From Pirellulales bacterium (lineage in GTDB: Bacteria; Planctomycetota; Planctomycetia; Pirellulales; DATAWG01), in NCBI GenBank assembly GCA_035939775.1, contig DASZFO010000169.1, positions 1 through 52,436 of the forward strand: DNA of 52,436 bases, given 5' to 3'. Under the pieces are notes generated by a model. The model was not told the DNA's origin. It worked only from the letters and a program-made list of their open reading frames with translations, and did not search any database. Shown here piece by piece: positions 17,705 through 27,110 of the stretch. Each line of letters opens with the position of its first letter. Positions within the stretch are counted from its first letter, which is position 1. The translations under genes and the position numbers were made by a program.

Positions 17705-20700
17705 GTGGTTCACAATCTCATTTCCTGGGCCACGAACAGCCGCGTTGTCGTGCTCCTGCTTGCGGCCGCGCTCATCGGGTTCGGCCTCTATTCGTTTCTC
17801 AATGTGAACGTCGAGGCCTATCCCGATCCGGCGCCGGCGATCGTGGAAGTTGTCGCTCAGTATCCGGGGGCTTCCGCGGAAGAGGTCGAGCGGCTGGTGA
17901 CGATCCCGCTCGAGGATGCGTTGGCCGGGATGCCGGGCTTGACCTACACGCACAGCAGATCGATCTTCCAACTCGGGCATCTCCACAGCCAGTTTGATTA
18001 CGGCATGGATTTCGAGAAGGCGAAGCAAGAGGTGATGAATCGGCTGCGGACGGCGAACCTTCCCGCGGGCGTCATGCCGGTGATTTCTCCCGAAACGCCG
18101 ACCGGCGAAATCTTTCGCTATACGATCGCCAATCCGAAAGACGACGCGAACCGCGGCATTTACAACACCAACGATTTGAAGGCGATGGAGGATTGGGTGC
18201 TCGAGCGGCAATTCCGCCGTGTGCCGCGCATCGGTGACGTCAGCAGCTTCGGCGGCACGGTGAAGCGCTATGAAGTCCGCCCGGACCCCGATCTGATGAA
18301 GCGCTACGGGATCACTCTGCCGCTACTTCAAAACGCCATCGCCGGCAGCAACAACAACGTTGGCGGCGATTATGTTATTCGCGGGCCGAGCGCGCAGGTC
18401 GTCCGCAGCCTGGGGCTACTCGGAGGCGGGCAAGATCCGGTCGAAAAAGTGCTCGGGATGAAAGACCCAATTCATGCGCGCAACTATTTGCGCACCGAGG
18501 AAGAGCGGCGCACTCGGGAGATTCGCGAGATCGGTCTGGCCTCGACCAACAATGTGGCCGTTCACGTCGGCGACGTGGTCGAAGGAGGGCGCGTGTCGCC
18601 GGGATACGACATGGGCAACAAGGGGGTCGTCGTCGGAAATCAAACGCGGCTCGGCAAGGTAACGCTCGATCGCCCGCAAAAGGACGAGAAGGGGCGCGAA
18701 CTGCGCGAAAATGGTGAGCGCGTCTGGGAATCGGACGACGACGTCGTGCAGGGGATTGTGTTATTGCGGAAGGACGAGCATTCGCTCCCTGCCCTGCGCG
18801 CCGTTGAGGCCAAAGTCGAGGAACTGAATAAGCCCGGCGCCGGCCGCCTCTTGCCCGGCACCAAGATCGCGCCGTACTACGACCGCATGGACTTGATGAA
18901 TGTCACGCGGGAGACCGTCAACGAAAACCTGATGCTCGGAATGTTGCTGGTGACCACGATTCTGCTGATGTTCTTGAGCAACGTGCGGCCGGCGTTGATC
19001 GTCGCAATCAATGTCCCCTTGGCGCTTTTGTTCGCGTTTTGCGTGTTGTTTCTCCGGGGCAAGTCGGCGAATCTACTCTCCATCGGCGCGGTGGACTTCG
19101 GGATCATCGTCGATTCGTCGGTCATCATGGTGGAAAACATATTCCGGCATCTAACCTCCGGCGACGACGCCGATTTGCCGATCCGACAGCGAGTGGTTCG
19201 GGCCGCAAGCGAAGTCGAGCGACCGTTGTTCTTCTCGACCTTGATTCTCGTGTGCGCTCTATTGCCGCTGTTTACGATGAAAGGCCCAGAGGGCCAAATC
19301 TTCGGTCCGATGGCCGACACCTATGCTTTCGCGTTGGGGGGCGCGCTGCTCCTGGCGGTGACACTCTCCCCGGTGCTTTGCACCATGTTGCTTCGGCACG
19401 TGAAACCGTCGCGTGAAAACATCCTCGTTCGCCGGCTCAAGGCGGGGGCCGTGTGGCTGGTCGAGCGGTGTTTGCAGCATCGCGCTGCGTTTCTCGGAAT
19501 CGTCGTCGCGATGATCATTGCCACCTGCGCGGCGATCCCATTTCTCGGGCAGGAATTCATGCCCGAATTGGAAGAAGGGAACCTCTGGATTCGCGGCGAA
19601 TTCCCCTTGAGCATCTCGCTCGACGAAGTGACGGAAAAGGTGAAGATCGCTCGGGCCATTATTCGCAAATTCGACGAGACGGAACTGATCGTCTGCCAGA
19701 TCGGTCGGCCGGACGATGGTACAGACCCCGGCGGTTTCTACAACGTCGAGTTCTTCGTCCCGCTCAAACCGTTTGGGGATTGGCCCGCCGCGAAGGAGCA
19801 GGAGGGGTTGCGCTCGTGGTTCCAAGCCAAACGCGTGCGCAGCAAAGATGAACTCATCGCCGAGATGAACGATCAATTGAACCGCAATCTGATCGGCGTC
19901 GATTGGAACTTCTCTCAAAACATCCGCGACAACGTGATGGAGGCGCTCTCCGGCGTCAAAGGGGAAAACTCCGTAAAGATTTTTGGCCCCGATCTGGATG
20001 AACTCGAGCGGCTGGCGGATAAAGTCAAGGAGCGGATGCAGAAGATCAATGGGATCGCGGATGTCGGCGTGTTCCGGATCAAGGGTCAGACGAACCTCGA
20101 ATTCCCGATCGACCGCGAAAAATGTGCCCGCTGGAATGTGAACGTCTCCGACGTGCAGAATGTGCTGCAAACCGCCGTCGGGGGCAAGGCCTTTACGCAA
20201 ATGATCGAAGGGGAAAAAACATTCGACATCGCCCTGCGACTGCCGGAAAAATACCGCTCGAATAAGAGCGCGATCCTCGATATTCCCGTCGAAGTGACGA
20301 ACAACGTCACTGGCGGCGGACCGTCCAGCGTCGGTTCGACGCCGATGACTGGCAGCAGCACGGGACTTTCGCCGCTGGGCACGAGTCAGTCGATGCCCTC
20401 GCTCACCGGAAACATGTTCAATGGCACGCTCAACAATCTCAGCAACTCGCCGCGGCGGCGGGTGGGCGATCTGGTGACGCCGCTCGGTCCCGATGGCCGC
20501 CCCGATCCCAATGGCGATTTCGTCCGCTCGGGAGCATCGACCATTCATCGCGAACAAGGAAACCGGCTGATCGCCGTAAAGTTTGGCGTGCGCGGCCGCG
20601 ATTTGGCCAGCGCGGTCAAGGAGGCCCAAGAAGCGACCGCGGATTTGTTCAAAGCTCCCTATCGGGCCGAATGGAGCGGCGAATTTCAGGAAATGCAAGA

Positions 20701-21223
20701 GGCGCAGATTCGCCTCATCGCCGCGATCGCCCTTTCCATGGCATTGATTACGATGCTGCTCTACATGGCCTTCCGATCGCTGATGGATGCGATTGTCGTG
20801 CTCTCCAACGTCGTCGCGGTGTTGATGGGGGGTGTTTGGGCGCTCTTGATCACGGGAAACAATTTCAACATCTCTGCCGGAGTCGGTTTTATCTCGGTCG
20901 TCGGCGTGGCGATGATGAACGGATTGCTGCTTGTCTCGTCGTTCAACCACAATCGGGCCGACGGAATGCCGTTGCACGAGGCGATTCTGAAAGGCGTTGA
21001 AAAACGAATCCGTCCGTTGACTATGACGGTGCTGACTGCCGTATTCGGCCTCTTGCCCGCCGCCCTCTCGACGCGGATCGGCTCACAGACCCAGCGCCCG
21101 CTGGCCATTGTCGTGATCGGCGGCATGCTCGTCACGCTCTTGCTCACGAACGTGATCCCCGTGCTCTACAGCTTCTACGGCCACCGCGACCCACCTGCTG
21201 GCGCCACGGGCCTCGGGCACTGA
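17705..21223 (+). CDS. Heavy-metal RND efflux pump, permease subunit (CusA/CzcA family)
   Basis: 1172 residues if begun at the GTG at 17705. That start is chosen because family homology begins at HNLISWATNSRVVVLLL and everything upstream is repeat; an in-frame ATG at 17619 lies inside the repeat. The HME signature NLLSIGAVDFGIIVDSSVIM lies near residue 455-475 with the proton-relay aspartates. LGQEFMPELEEGNLWIRG and the porter-domain blocks are typical. It is a proton-driven inner-membrane trimer. It is longer than the usual 1040 or so residues because of two insertions in periplasmic regions: about 253-355, charged, and about 865-950, Gly/Ser/Thr/Asn-rich (TGGGPSSVGSTPMTGSSTG). Neither looks like a repeat-family insertion. 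Confidence 0.93.
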   Translation: MVHNLISWATNSRVVVLLLAAALIGFGLYSFLNVNVEAYPDPAPAIVEVVAQYPGASAEEVERLVTIPLEDALAGMPGLTYTHSRSIFQLGHLHSQFDYGMDFEKAKQEVMNRLRTANLPAGVMPVISPETPTGEIFRYTIANPKDDANRGIYNTNDLKAMEDWVLERQFRRVPRIGDVSSFGGTVKRYEVRPDPDLMKRYGITLPLLQNAIAGSNNNVGGDYVIRGPSAQVVRSLGLLGGGQDPVEKVLGMKDPIHARNYLRTEEERRTREIREIGLASTNNVAVHVGDVVEGGRVSPGYDMGNKGVVVGNQTRLGKVTLDRPQKDEKGRELRENGERVWESDDDVVQGIVLLRKDEHSLPALRAVEAKVEELNKPGAGRLLPGTKIAPYYDRMDLMNVTRETVNENLMLGMLLVTTILLMFLSNVRPALIVAINVPLALLFAFCVLFLRGKSANLLSIGAVDFGIIVDSSVIMVENIFRHLTSGDDADLPIRQRVVRAASEVERPLFFSTLILVCALLPLFTMKGPEGQIFGPMADTYAFALGGALLLAVTLSPVLCTMLLRHVKPSRENILVRRLKAGAVWLVERCLQHRAAFLGIVVAMIIATCAAIPFLGQEFMPELEEGNLWIRGEFPLSISLDEVTEKVKIARAIIRKFDETELIVCQIGRPDDGTDPGGFYNVEFFVPLKPFGDWPAAKEQEGLRSWFQAKRVRSKDELIAEMNDQLNRNLIGVDWNFSQNIRDNVMEALSGVKGENSVKIFGPDLDELERLADKVKERMQKINGIADVGVFRIKGQTNLEFPIDREKCARWNVNVSDVQNVLQTAVGGKAFTQMIEGEKTFDIALRLPEKYRSNKSAILDIPVEVTNNVTGGGPSSVGSTPMTGSSTGLSPLGTSQSMPSLTGNMFNGTLNNLSNSPRRRVGDLVTPLGPDGRPDPNGDFVRSGASTIHREQGNRLIAVKFGVRGRDLASAVKEAQEATADLFKAPYRAEWSGEFQEMQEAQIRLIAAIALSMALITMLLYMAFRSLMDAIVVLSNVVAVLMGGVWALLITGNNFNISAGVGFISVVGVAMMNGLLLVSSFNHNRADGMPLHEAILKGVEKRIRPLTMTVLTAVFGLLPAALSTRIGSQTQRPLAIVVIGGMLVTLLLTNVIPVLYSFYGHRDPPAGATGLGH

Positions 21224-21402
21224 TTGGCAAGCAGCGCTGACTTTGCCGCCTATTCTCAATCTGCTCGGCGAAGCGAACGTATCAATTGGTCCGCGGCTTC
21301 GCACGGCATGGATTGCGCCGGACCGATAGCATTCATTGTGTTTCGCTGCGCGCTGAATGCGGTAGGCACACTCCATGTGCCGTAAAAAACGGGACCAAGC
21401 GG

Positions 21403-23226
21403 ATGATCGCGGCCTGGAAACGTGCGAGTTCGCTGATGCTCTTGGCGAGCATCATTGGCTGCTCGTCGACGGGTGCGCCACCGCGCGACGCTGCAGCCCT
21501 CGAGACGCCAATCGCATCTCCGCCAACGAACTCGTCCGCAAACGCGCCGGGAGGTACATCCGCGCCATTGCCGGTCGCTGCCGGTGCTCCACCCGTCTCC
21601 GAATTCTCTTCGGGCTTGAGTCTCCGAACTGAAGGCCGACCTTTGGCCCGCGGAGCGCAGGAAACCGGGATTCGCGTCGTCGCCGATGAGGAGCCGATCG
21701 CCCCTGGCACGAAGCAGGGCCCCGCTGTGCACCCGCGGCGGGTTGAGGTGCCAAACGATTTGCCCGGGGCCGAAGCGCCGCGCATCCGCCTGCCGCGATT
21801 CGAACAGAACAATCCCGAGCCGCGCGAGCGCGCGGTTGCCAAGCTGTTTCCCGATTTGCCCGCCCTCGGTGCCGATTTTGTCGCCAAGGCGACGCCGAAC
21901 GTTCGGCCGTTGTCGCTGGGCGACCTCGAACAGATTTCCCGCGAACATAGCCCCGCGCTTAGCCAGGCAGTGGCCAGCGTTCGCGCCGCGATGGGGGCCG
22001 CGGTCCAAGCCGGACTTTATCCCAATCCAAATTTCGGTTACGAGGCCGACAACATCAACTCCGGCCGCACAGCCGGCTTCCAAGGCGCATTCTTCGAGCA
22101 ACCGATCAAGACGGCCGGCAAGCTGTCGTTGGCCCAGGCCGCGGCGCAAGTCGGCGTGGAAAATGCCCAGGTCGCCGTGCGCAAGGCGCAGGTCGATTTG
22201 GCCCATCAGGTCCGCGCGGCGTATTTCTCGGTGCTCGTGGCGCAAGAGAACGTTCGCATCAGCCGGTCGCTGGCGAAGTTCTCCGACGACGCCTATCAAG
22301 TACAAGTCGAGATGACCAAGGGAGGCCAGGCGGCCGTCTACGAGCCGATGCAGCTCCGCGTGCTCGCGTTCCAGGCCCGCTCGAATCTCATTCAAGCCCG
22401 CAATCGCTACATTTCCGCTTGGAAGCAACTGGCCGCGGCTGTCGGAGTTCCAGGGCTGCCGCCGGCGCCACTTTCCGGCGGCGTCGACGCCGCGGTGCCG
22501 CTCGTGCGGTTCGACGCGGCGCTAGCTCAAGTGCTGTCGAGCCACACCGACGTCATCACGGCCGAGAACACGATCCGCCAGGCGCGAATCAACGTTCAGT
22601 TAGCCTACGCCAATCGAATTCCCGATGTGGCCACGCACGTGGCCGTGCAAAAAGACAATACTGCGGCCCCGTTCGGCGCGGCGGTCAATATCGCGATCAG
22701 CGCGCCCATTCCGCTTTGGGACCACAATCAAGGCAATATCGCTCAGGCGGAAGCCCAGCTTGCCAGCGCCATCGAAGGCCCGCATGCCACCCGCGACGAT
22801 CTGACCAATCGGCTGGCAGACGCCTTCGAGCGCTACGAAGACAATCGCGTGCTGATCGAGTATTACCGCAAGCAGATTTTGCCCGATCAGGTGCAGGCTT
22901 TCCGCGGGGTTCGGGAGCGATACGACGTCGAACCGGACGCCGTGGCGTTTTCCGACATCGTCAACGCCCAGCAAACCTTGGCCACGACTGTAACATCCTA
23001 CGCTGCGGTGCTAGGCTCGCTCTGGACGGCAGTGGTCGATCTCGGCGCGCTCTTGGAAGCCGACGACCTGTTCCGTATGGGCCAGTTGGAGAACGTGCCG
23101 GCCGTGCCCGACCTCGAGCTAATCGCACCGCTCCCCTGTTGCCACCCGTCGGCACTTTGGCAAGATCCTCAAATGCAGCGCGGCGACGGCCGTTGGCCGT
23201 CGGCGACTCCCGCATCGGCACGCTAA
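21403..23226 (+). CDS. Outer-membrane efflux lipoprotein (TolC/CusC type)
   Basis: 607 residues from the ATG at 21403. A lipoprotein signal (MLLASIIGC, lipobox Cys 20) is followed by about 170 residues of Pro/Ala-rich linker, unusually long for the family. Then come two outer-membrane efflux protein repeats: LGDLEQISREHSPALSQAVA opens the first, with YPNPNFGYEADN typical, and ARINVQLAYANRIPDVATHV lies in the second. It should form the trimeric outer-membrane channel for the adaptor and pump encoded immediately upstream. A small hairpin (GGCACA/TGTGCC at 21365-21381) lies in the 179-base gap, and a longer in-frame ATG at 21286 would read through it; I reject that because the lipobox fits the later start. 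Confidence 0.9.
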   Translation: MIAAWKRASSLMLLASIIGCSSTGAPPRDAAALETPIASPPTNSSANAPGGTSAPLPVAAGAPPVSEFSSGLSLRTEGRPLARGAQETGIRVVADEEPIAPGTKQGPAVHPRRVEVPNDLPGAEAPRIRLPRFEQNNPEPRERAVAKLFPDLPALGADFVAKATPNVRPLSLGDLEQISREHSPALSQAVASVRAAMGAAVQAGLYPNPNFGYEADNINSGRTAGFQGAFFEQPIKTAGKLSLAQAAAQVGVENAQVAVRKAQVDLAHQVRAAYFSVLVAQENVRISRSLAKFSDDAYQVQVEMTKGGQAAVYEPMQLRVLAFQARSNLIQARNRYISAWKQLAAAVGVPGLPPAPLSGGVDAAVPLVRFDAALAQVLSSHTDVITAENTIRQARINVQLAYANRIPDVATHVAVQKDNTAAPFGAAVNIAISAPIPLWDHNQGNIAQAEAQLASAIEGPHATRDDLTNRLADAFERYEDNRVLIEYYRKQILPDQVQAFRGVRERYDVEPDAVAFSDIVNAQQTLATTVTSYAAVLGSLWTAVVDLGALLEADDLFRMGQLENVPAVPDLELIAPLPCCHPSALWQDPQMQRGDGRWPSATPASAR

Positions 23227-23280
23227 GCGATCTTGGCGATTCAACAAGTCCGGTGGCAACGAATTGAAATTGCCGGAGCG

Positions 23281-24366
23281 CTACGATTTCAGCGTCGCGC
23301 GCCATTCGTCGTCCAACTCTTGGAGCGTCTTGCCGGTCGAGGCCTTGAAGTGGTCTTCGCTGTACTTGCCTTGGCGCATGGCAGCGTTGAGCTTGCGGAC
23401 CAGTTCTTTGTCGTATTTCTCGCTGACGTAATTCAGGAACGTCGCGGTCACTCGGTAGCTGCCGTCGTAATGCTTGTCGGCTTTTACGGGTCCGGCTTTG
23501 CCCGGCTCGTATTTGAAGAACCGGATGTAGTCGGCGATTCCCTCGACGAGCCAGCCCGGATTTCGATTGCCGCCGCGACCGTAGCGATAGGCCTGCACGA
23601 CGTGAACCGTTTCATGGACCATCGCGCCGACGTCATCAGGATGCCGCTTGAACCACGCCACGGCGCCCGTGATGCGCGTCCCGCCGGTGGCCGCGACGCC
23701 CCGGTAGTCCTTCTTCAGCGTCATTTTCACCAAGTGGGCCGGCCTGAAGCCTTCGCTGGGGAGTTCCTCGTTAATCATCGGGTACGTCCGCTCGCAAATT
23801 CGGGCACACTTATCGGCCCATTCCTGCATCTCGGGAGCGTCGGAGACATCGACGACGAATTCCACGGGGTACTTGAAGATAGCCACCCGCGGCGTCGATT
23901 CGACTCTGATTTCCTGGATCGCCAGCGGATGTTTCATGTCTTCGGTCGGGCGGATGCGAATCGCGACAACTTTCTGGCCGTCGGCTTCGGCCTTTGCGGC
24001 GCCGTCGGCAAACTTGGCGAGCAGTTTGAACTCTTTGCCGTCGTGGGAGACTTCGAGTTCGCCCGCGTCGAGCTTGTTTTCGCCGCTCGGCGCGCCGGTC
24101 GCGACGGAGATCGATTTCAGCGCGACCGGCTTGTCGAACGTGAGCGAGAAGCTATCCGTCGTGGTGGGGTTCTGCTCCGAGGCGAAGAAGGTGCTCGGAT
24201 CGCCATCGAACGCGAACTGCCGAATGTGGTCGGAGTCGGTCTTGAGCGTGCTCTCAACGATCGCCGCCACCCACCCACCGGTCTCCTTGCTGTCCGAGGC
24301 GGCGAGCGCCACGCTAGGGATCCACAACAGCGAAATCATCCCGGCGACACAACTCGAACGGTGCAT
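23281..24366 (-). CDS. Secreted BSP-type metallopeptidase with discoidin-like domain
   Basis: 361 residues from the ATG at 24366, chosen because it begins a clear signal peptide (CVAGMISLLWIPSVALA). Residues 20-150 resemble an F5/8 type C beta-sandwich (DGDPSTFFASEQNPTTTDSF, then FDKPVALKSISVATG). The rest is a plant-type basic secretory protein (BSP) peptidase domain: VDVSDAPEMQEWADKCARIC, and VHETVHVVQAYRYG with the HExxH zinc motif at residues 251-255, then PGWLVEGIADYIRFF providing the likely third ligand region. BSP proteins are predicted zinc peptidases, mostly uncharacterised. The discoidin-like domain suggests binding to carbohydrate. It stands alone, convergent with the efflux operon. 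Confidence 0.85.
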   Translation of the reverse strand: MHRSSCVAGMISLLWIPSVALAASDSKETGGWVAAIVESTLKTDSDHIRQFAFDGDPSTFFASEQNPTTTDSFSLTFDKPVALKSISVATGAPSGENKLDAGELEVSHDGKEFKLLAKFADGAAKAEADGQKVVAIRIRPTEDMKHPLAIQEIRVESTPRVAIFKYPVEFVVDVSDAPEMQEWADKCARICERTYPMINEELPSEGFRPAHLVKMTLKKDYRGVAATGGTRITGAVAWFKRHPDDVGAMVHETVHVVQAYRYGRGGNRNPGWLVEGIADYIRFFKYEPGKAGPVKADKHYDGSYRVTATFLNYVSEKYDKELVRKLNAAMRQGKYSEDHFKASTGKTLQELDDEWRATLKS

Positions 24367-24496
24367 CAAATTGCTCCTCGGATTGGCGGGCTGCGGTGCA
24401 GAACTATTGTGCCAATCCAACCCACTCGAACGCAAATGGTTCCGGGATTATTTCCGATCATCCCGTCACCCCATCAACTTGTCACCCAGTCATCTC

Positions 24497-25318
24497 TCAT
24501 CCCATGCTCGCCAGGCCAAGCACCTTGCGCAGGGCCGTCATCGCCACCTCGCCCACTTGCCGCGGCGGAATTTGCCAGATTTGCGGGTTCATCAGTTCCA
24601 CGCTGATGGCCCCGGCGTAACCGATCTCCCGGAGCCGGGCGACGAGCGGGGCGATCTGAAAGTCGCCGTCGCCGGGAAGCACGCGATCGGCGTCGGTGGC
24701 CAACTCGCGCAAATTGCCCGCCAGGTCGCAAAGCTGGATGTGGAAAAGATTCTCGGCCGAAAGGCAACCAAGATCCTCCGGCTTGCTCGGGCCGGTGTAA
24801 TAATGGAACAGATCGAGACAGATCCCCAATTGCGGGCTATTGCAATCCTCCACGAGCACGGCGGCCGACTGAAGATTGTTGGGGAAGAACGCCCGCGATT
24901 GAAACTCGAGCGCCAGCCGCACACCGGCCCGCCCGGCCTGTTCCGCGGCCTGACGCAGCGAGACGCGGACACGCTCGAAATCGTGCTGGCCGAGCGGCCC
25001 CTCGACATCACCAGCCACGACCATCGTGCCAATCCCGAGCGCCCGGCACAGTTCGAGCCGATGGGCGAAGAGCGCCCAATGCTCGCGCCGCGCCTCGGCC
25101 TGGCTGGTGAGCAAGCCCCCTTGAAAACTGGCGACTGGCGCGGCCATGCCGGCTTCGGCCAACAGCCGCCGGGCGTCTTCGATCGAGTGGTCCTTGAGAT
25201 ACACATCGAGCTTGCCCCACCAAATCTCAATGGCCGGGCAATGCGACGCCGCGAACTCCTCGACGTCCCGCTCAAATGGAGCGTGCAACGTGCAAACTTG
25301 GCTGAGGGCGGGAAGCAT
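24497..25318 (-). CDS. Sugar phosphate isomerase/epimerase family protein (TIM barrel)
   Basis: 273 residues from the ATG at 25318, which follows the glycyl-tRNA synthetase stop by 11 bases; an earlier start would overlap that gene. It belongs to the xylose isomerase-like/AP endonuclease 2 superfamily. Metal-ligand positions are visible: E in LALEFQSR, D and H in LGICLDLFHYY, H and D in HIQLCDLAG, and E in ISVELMN. DRVLPGDGDFQIAPLV is typical. Such proteins isomerise or epimerise sugars and inositol derivatives; substrate cannot be assigned. Co-transcription with glyS is likely from the spacing, though no functional link is evident. Confidence 0.88.
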   Translation of the reverse strand: MLPALSQVCTLHAPFERDVEEFAASHCPAIEIWWGKLDVYLKDHSIEDARRLLAEAGMAAPVASFQGGLLTSQAEARREHWALFAHRLELCRALGIGTMVVAGDVEGPLGQHDFERVRVSLRQAAEQAGRAGVRLALEFQSRAFFPNNLQSAAVLVEDCNSPQLGICLDLFHYYTGPSKPEDLGCLSAENLFHIQLCDLAGNLRELATDADRVLPGDGDFQIAPLVARLREIGYAGAISVELMNPQIWQIPPRQVGEVAMTALRKVLGLASMG

Positions 25319-25329
25319 GCTGCTAGTTG

Positions 25330-26943
25330 TCACTCTCGCCGAAGCCGCTCTTTGATCTCCGGCAGGCAATCATTCTTATGCACGCGCCATTGTTTGAGCG
25401 TGTCGCGGTCGCGGATCGTGACAGTACCGTCGCTGAGCGTTTGTCCGTCGACGGTGATGCAGAAAGGCGTGCCGGCCTCGTCTTGACGCCGATAGCGGCG
25501 GCCGACGGCCCCCTTCTCGTCGTAGAACACGTTGAATTCGCCCTTCAACTGCCGGTAGATCTCTTGCGCCACCTCCGGCATCCCGTCTTTGCGCACCAGC
25601 GGGAACAATGCCGCCTTCACCGGGGCGAGCCGCGGATGGAACCGCATCACCACCCGAGTTTGCATCTTGCCGTTTTCGTCTGGCGCCTCGTCCTCGGCAT
25701 ACGCCTCGCAAAGGAAGGCCAGCGTCGCCCGATCGGCTCCTGCCGAGGGCTCGATGACGTGCGGGATGAAGCGCTCGTTGGTGATGTCGTCGCGGTAGCT
25801 CAGGTCCTTGCCGCTGCCGCGGTGGCGCGGCTTCCCTTCGGCATCTAGCTCGACGACGAGCGCATCCCCCTGCCGCACGAGCTTGCCCTCCATGTGGCTG
25901 CGAAGATCGAAATCGCCGCGATGCGCGACTCCCTCCAACTCACCGAATTCGCCCGGCGGCAGGAACGGGAAAGCATATTCGATATCGGCCGTGCCGCACG
26001 AATAGTGCGACAGCTCATCCTTCGAATGCTCTCGCAACTGAAGCCGATTGCTCGCCAGCCCGAGCTGCGTGTACCAGCGGAACCGCTTGTCGCGCCAATA
26101 TTGATACCAGGCCGGCGATTGGCTCGGGTGGCAGAAAAACTCGATCTCCATCTGCTCGAACTCGCGCGAGCGGAAGGTGAAATTTCGCGGCGTGATCTCG
26201 TTGCGAAAGCTCTTGCCCATCTGCGCGATGCCAAAGGGCACGCGCACGCGCGTGCTGTCCGTCACGTTCTTGAAATTGACGAAAATGCCTTGGGCCGTCT
26301 CCGGGCGCAGGAACGCGGCGTCTTCTTCGGTCCCCATCGCGCCGATAATCGTCTTGAACATCAAATTGAACTCGCGCGGCGGCGTGAGCGTGCCCAGCTC
26401 CTTCGCGTCTGGCCCGAGCACCACCGAAAAATCGGCGACGGTGGTGAGCGATACCAGCGGGCCTTCCCACGCGAGCGTCCCCGCATCTCTTCCCCGGAGA
26501 TTGAGAAACTTGAGCGCCCGCTGCTCGGTCTCGGCGAGTCCCTCGTCGCCCCCCAATTCGCTGGCGACGAAGATACGCCGGCCCTTCGCCGTGAGCCAGC
26601 GTCCACGGACCTGGTCGTGCCGATAACGCTTCTGCGACTGCCGGCAATCGACCATGAAATCGTGAAACAGATCGTAGTGCCCCGAGCATTTCCAAACCTG
26701 CGGGTGCATGATGATCGAGCAATCCAGCCCGACCATTCCGTAGGCTTCGGGCGCGCCGGGCGGAACGGCCAGATCGTCGTGGCCCGAGACCATGTCGCGC
26801 CACCACGCCTCCTTGACGTTCCGCTTCAGCTCGACACCCAGCGGGCCGTAGTCCCAGAAGCCGTTCAGGCCGCCGTAGATTTCGCTCGATTGAAAGATGA
26901 AGCCTCGCCGTTTGCAGAGCGAGACGAGTTTTTCCATTTCCAT
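25330..26943 (-). CDS. glyS: Glycyl-tRNA synthetase (single-chain type)
   Basis: 537 residues. This is the alpha2, eukaryote/archaea-like class II form and not the bacterial alpha2beta2 enzyme. The opening MEKLVSLCKRRGFIFQSSEI is diagnostic, followed by YGGLNGFWDYGPLGVELK. Motif 2 lies near RNEITPRNFTFRSREFEQME and motif 3 in the C-terminal third (EPSAGADRATLAFLCEAY). The anticodon-binding domain ends the protein (LAPVKAALFPLVRKDGMPEVAQ). It charges tRNA-Gly with glycine in the cytosol. It could start at the third codon, also Met. Upstream is a 167-base gap of GGTCGGAGGTC-like low-complexity DNA; I see no T-box or other leader. Confidence 0.97.
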   Translation of the reverse strand: MEMEKLVSLCKRRGFIFQSSEIYGGLNGFWDYGPLGVELKRNVKEAWWRDMVSGHDDLAVPPGAPEAYGMVGLDCSIIMHPQVWKCSGHYDLFHDFMVDCRQSQKRYRHDQVRGRWLTAKGRRIFVASELGGDEGLAETEQRALKFLNLRGRDAGTLAWEGPLVSLTTVADFSVVLGPDAKELGTLTPPREFNLMFKTIIGAMGTEEDAAFLRPETAQGIFVNFKNVTDSTRVRVPFGIAQMGKSFRNEITPRNFTFRSREFEQMEIEFFCHPSQSPAWYQYWRDKRFRWYTQLGLASNRLQLREHSKDELSHYSCGTADIEYAFPFLPPGEFGELEGVAHRGDFDLRSHMEGKLVRQGDALVVELDAEGKPRHRGSGKDLSYRDDITNERFIPHVIEPSAGADRATLAFLCEAYAEDEAPDENGKMQTRVVMRFHPRLAPVKAALFPLVRKDGMPEVAQEIYRQLKGEFNVFYDEKGAVGRRYRRQDEAGTPFCITVDGQTLSDGTVTIRDRDTLKQWRVHKNDCLPEIKERLRRE

Positions 26944-27110
26944 ATGGGCAGGGGTTGGAGGCCGGAGGTCGGGGGTGAGGGGTCGTTCGTTAGCCGGTTC
27001 GCTTGCGAACCGAAGTCGGAAATTCGGCAGTCGGAGGTCCGAGGTCAGAAGTCGCGGGTCAGTTACGGTCCGGAAATGTTAGTGAGGACTGGCGAGACGA
27101 TGACAATTCG

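Noticed and set aside
19259-20977. 572-residue minus-strand ORF opposite the RND pump
   Set aside because: The pump frame contains the HME signature motifs; the antisense frame shows none.
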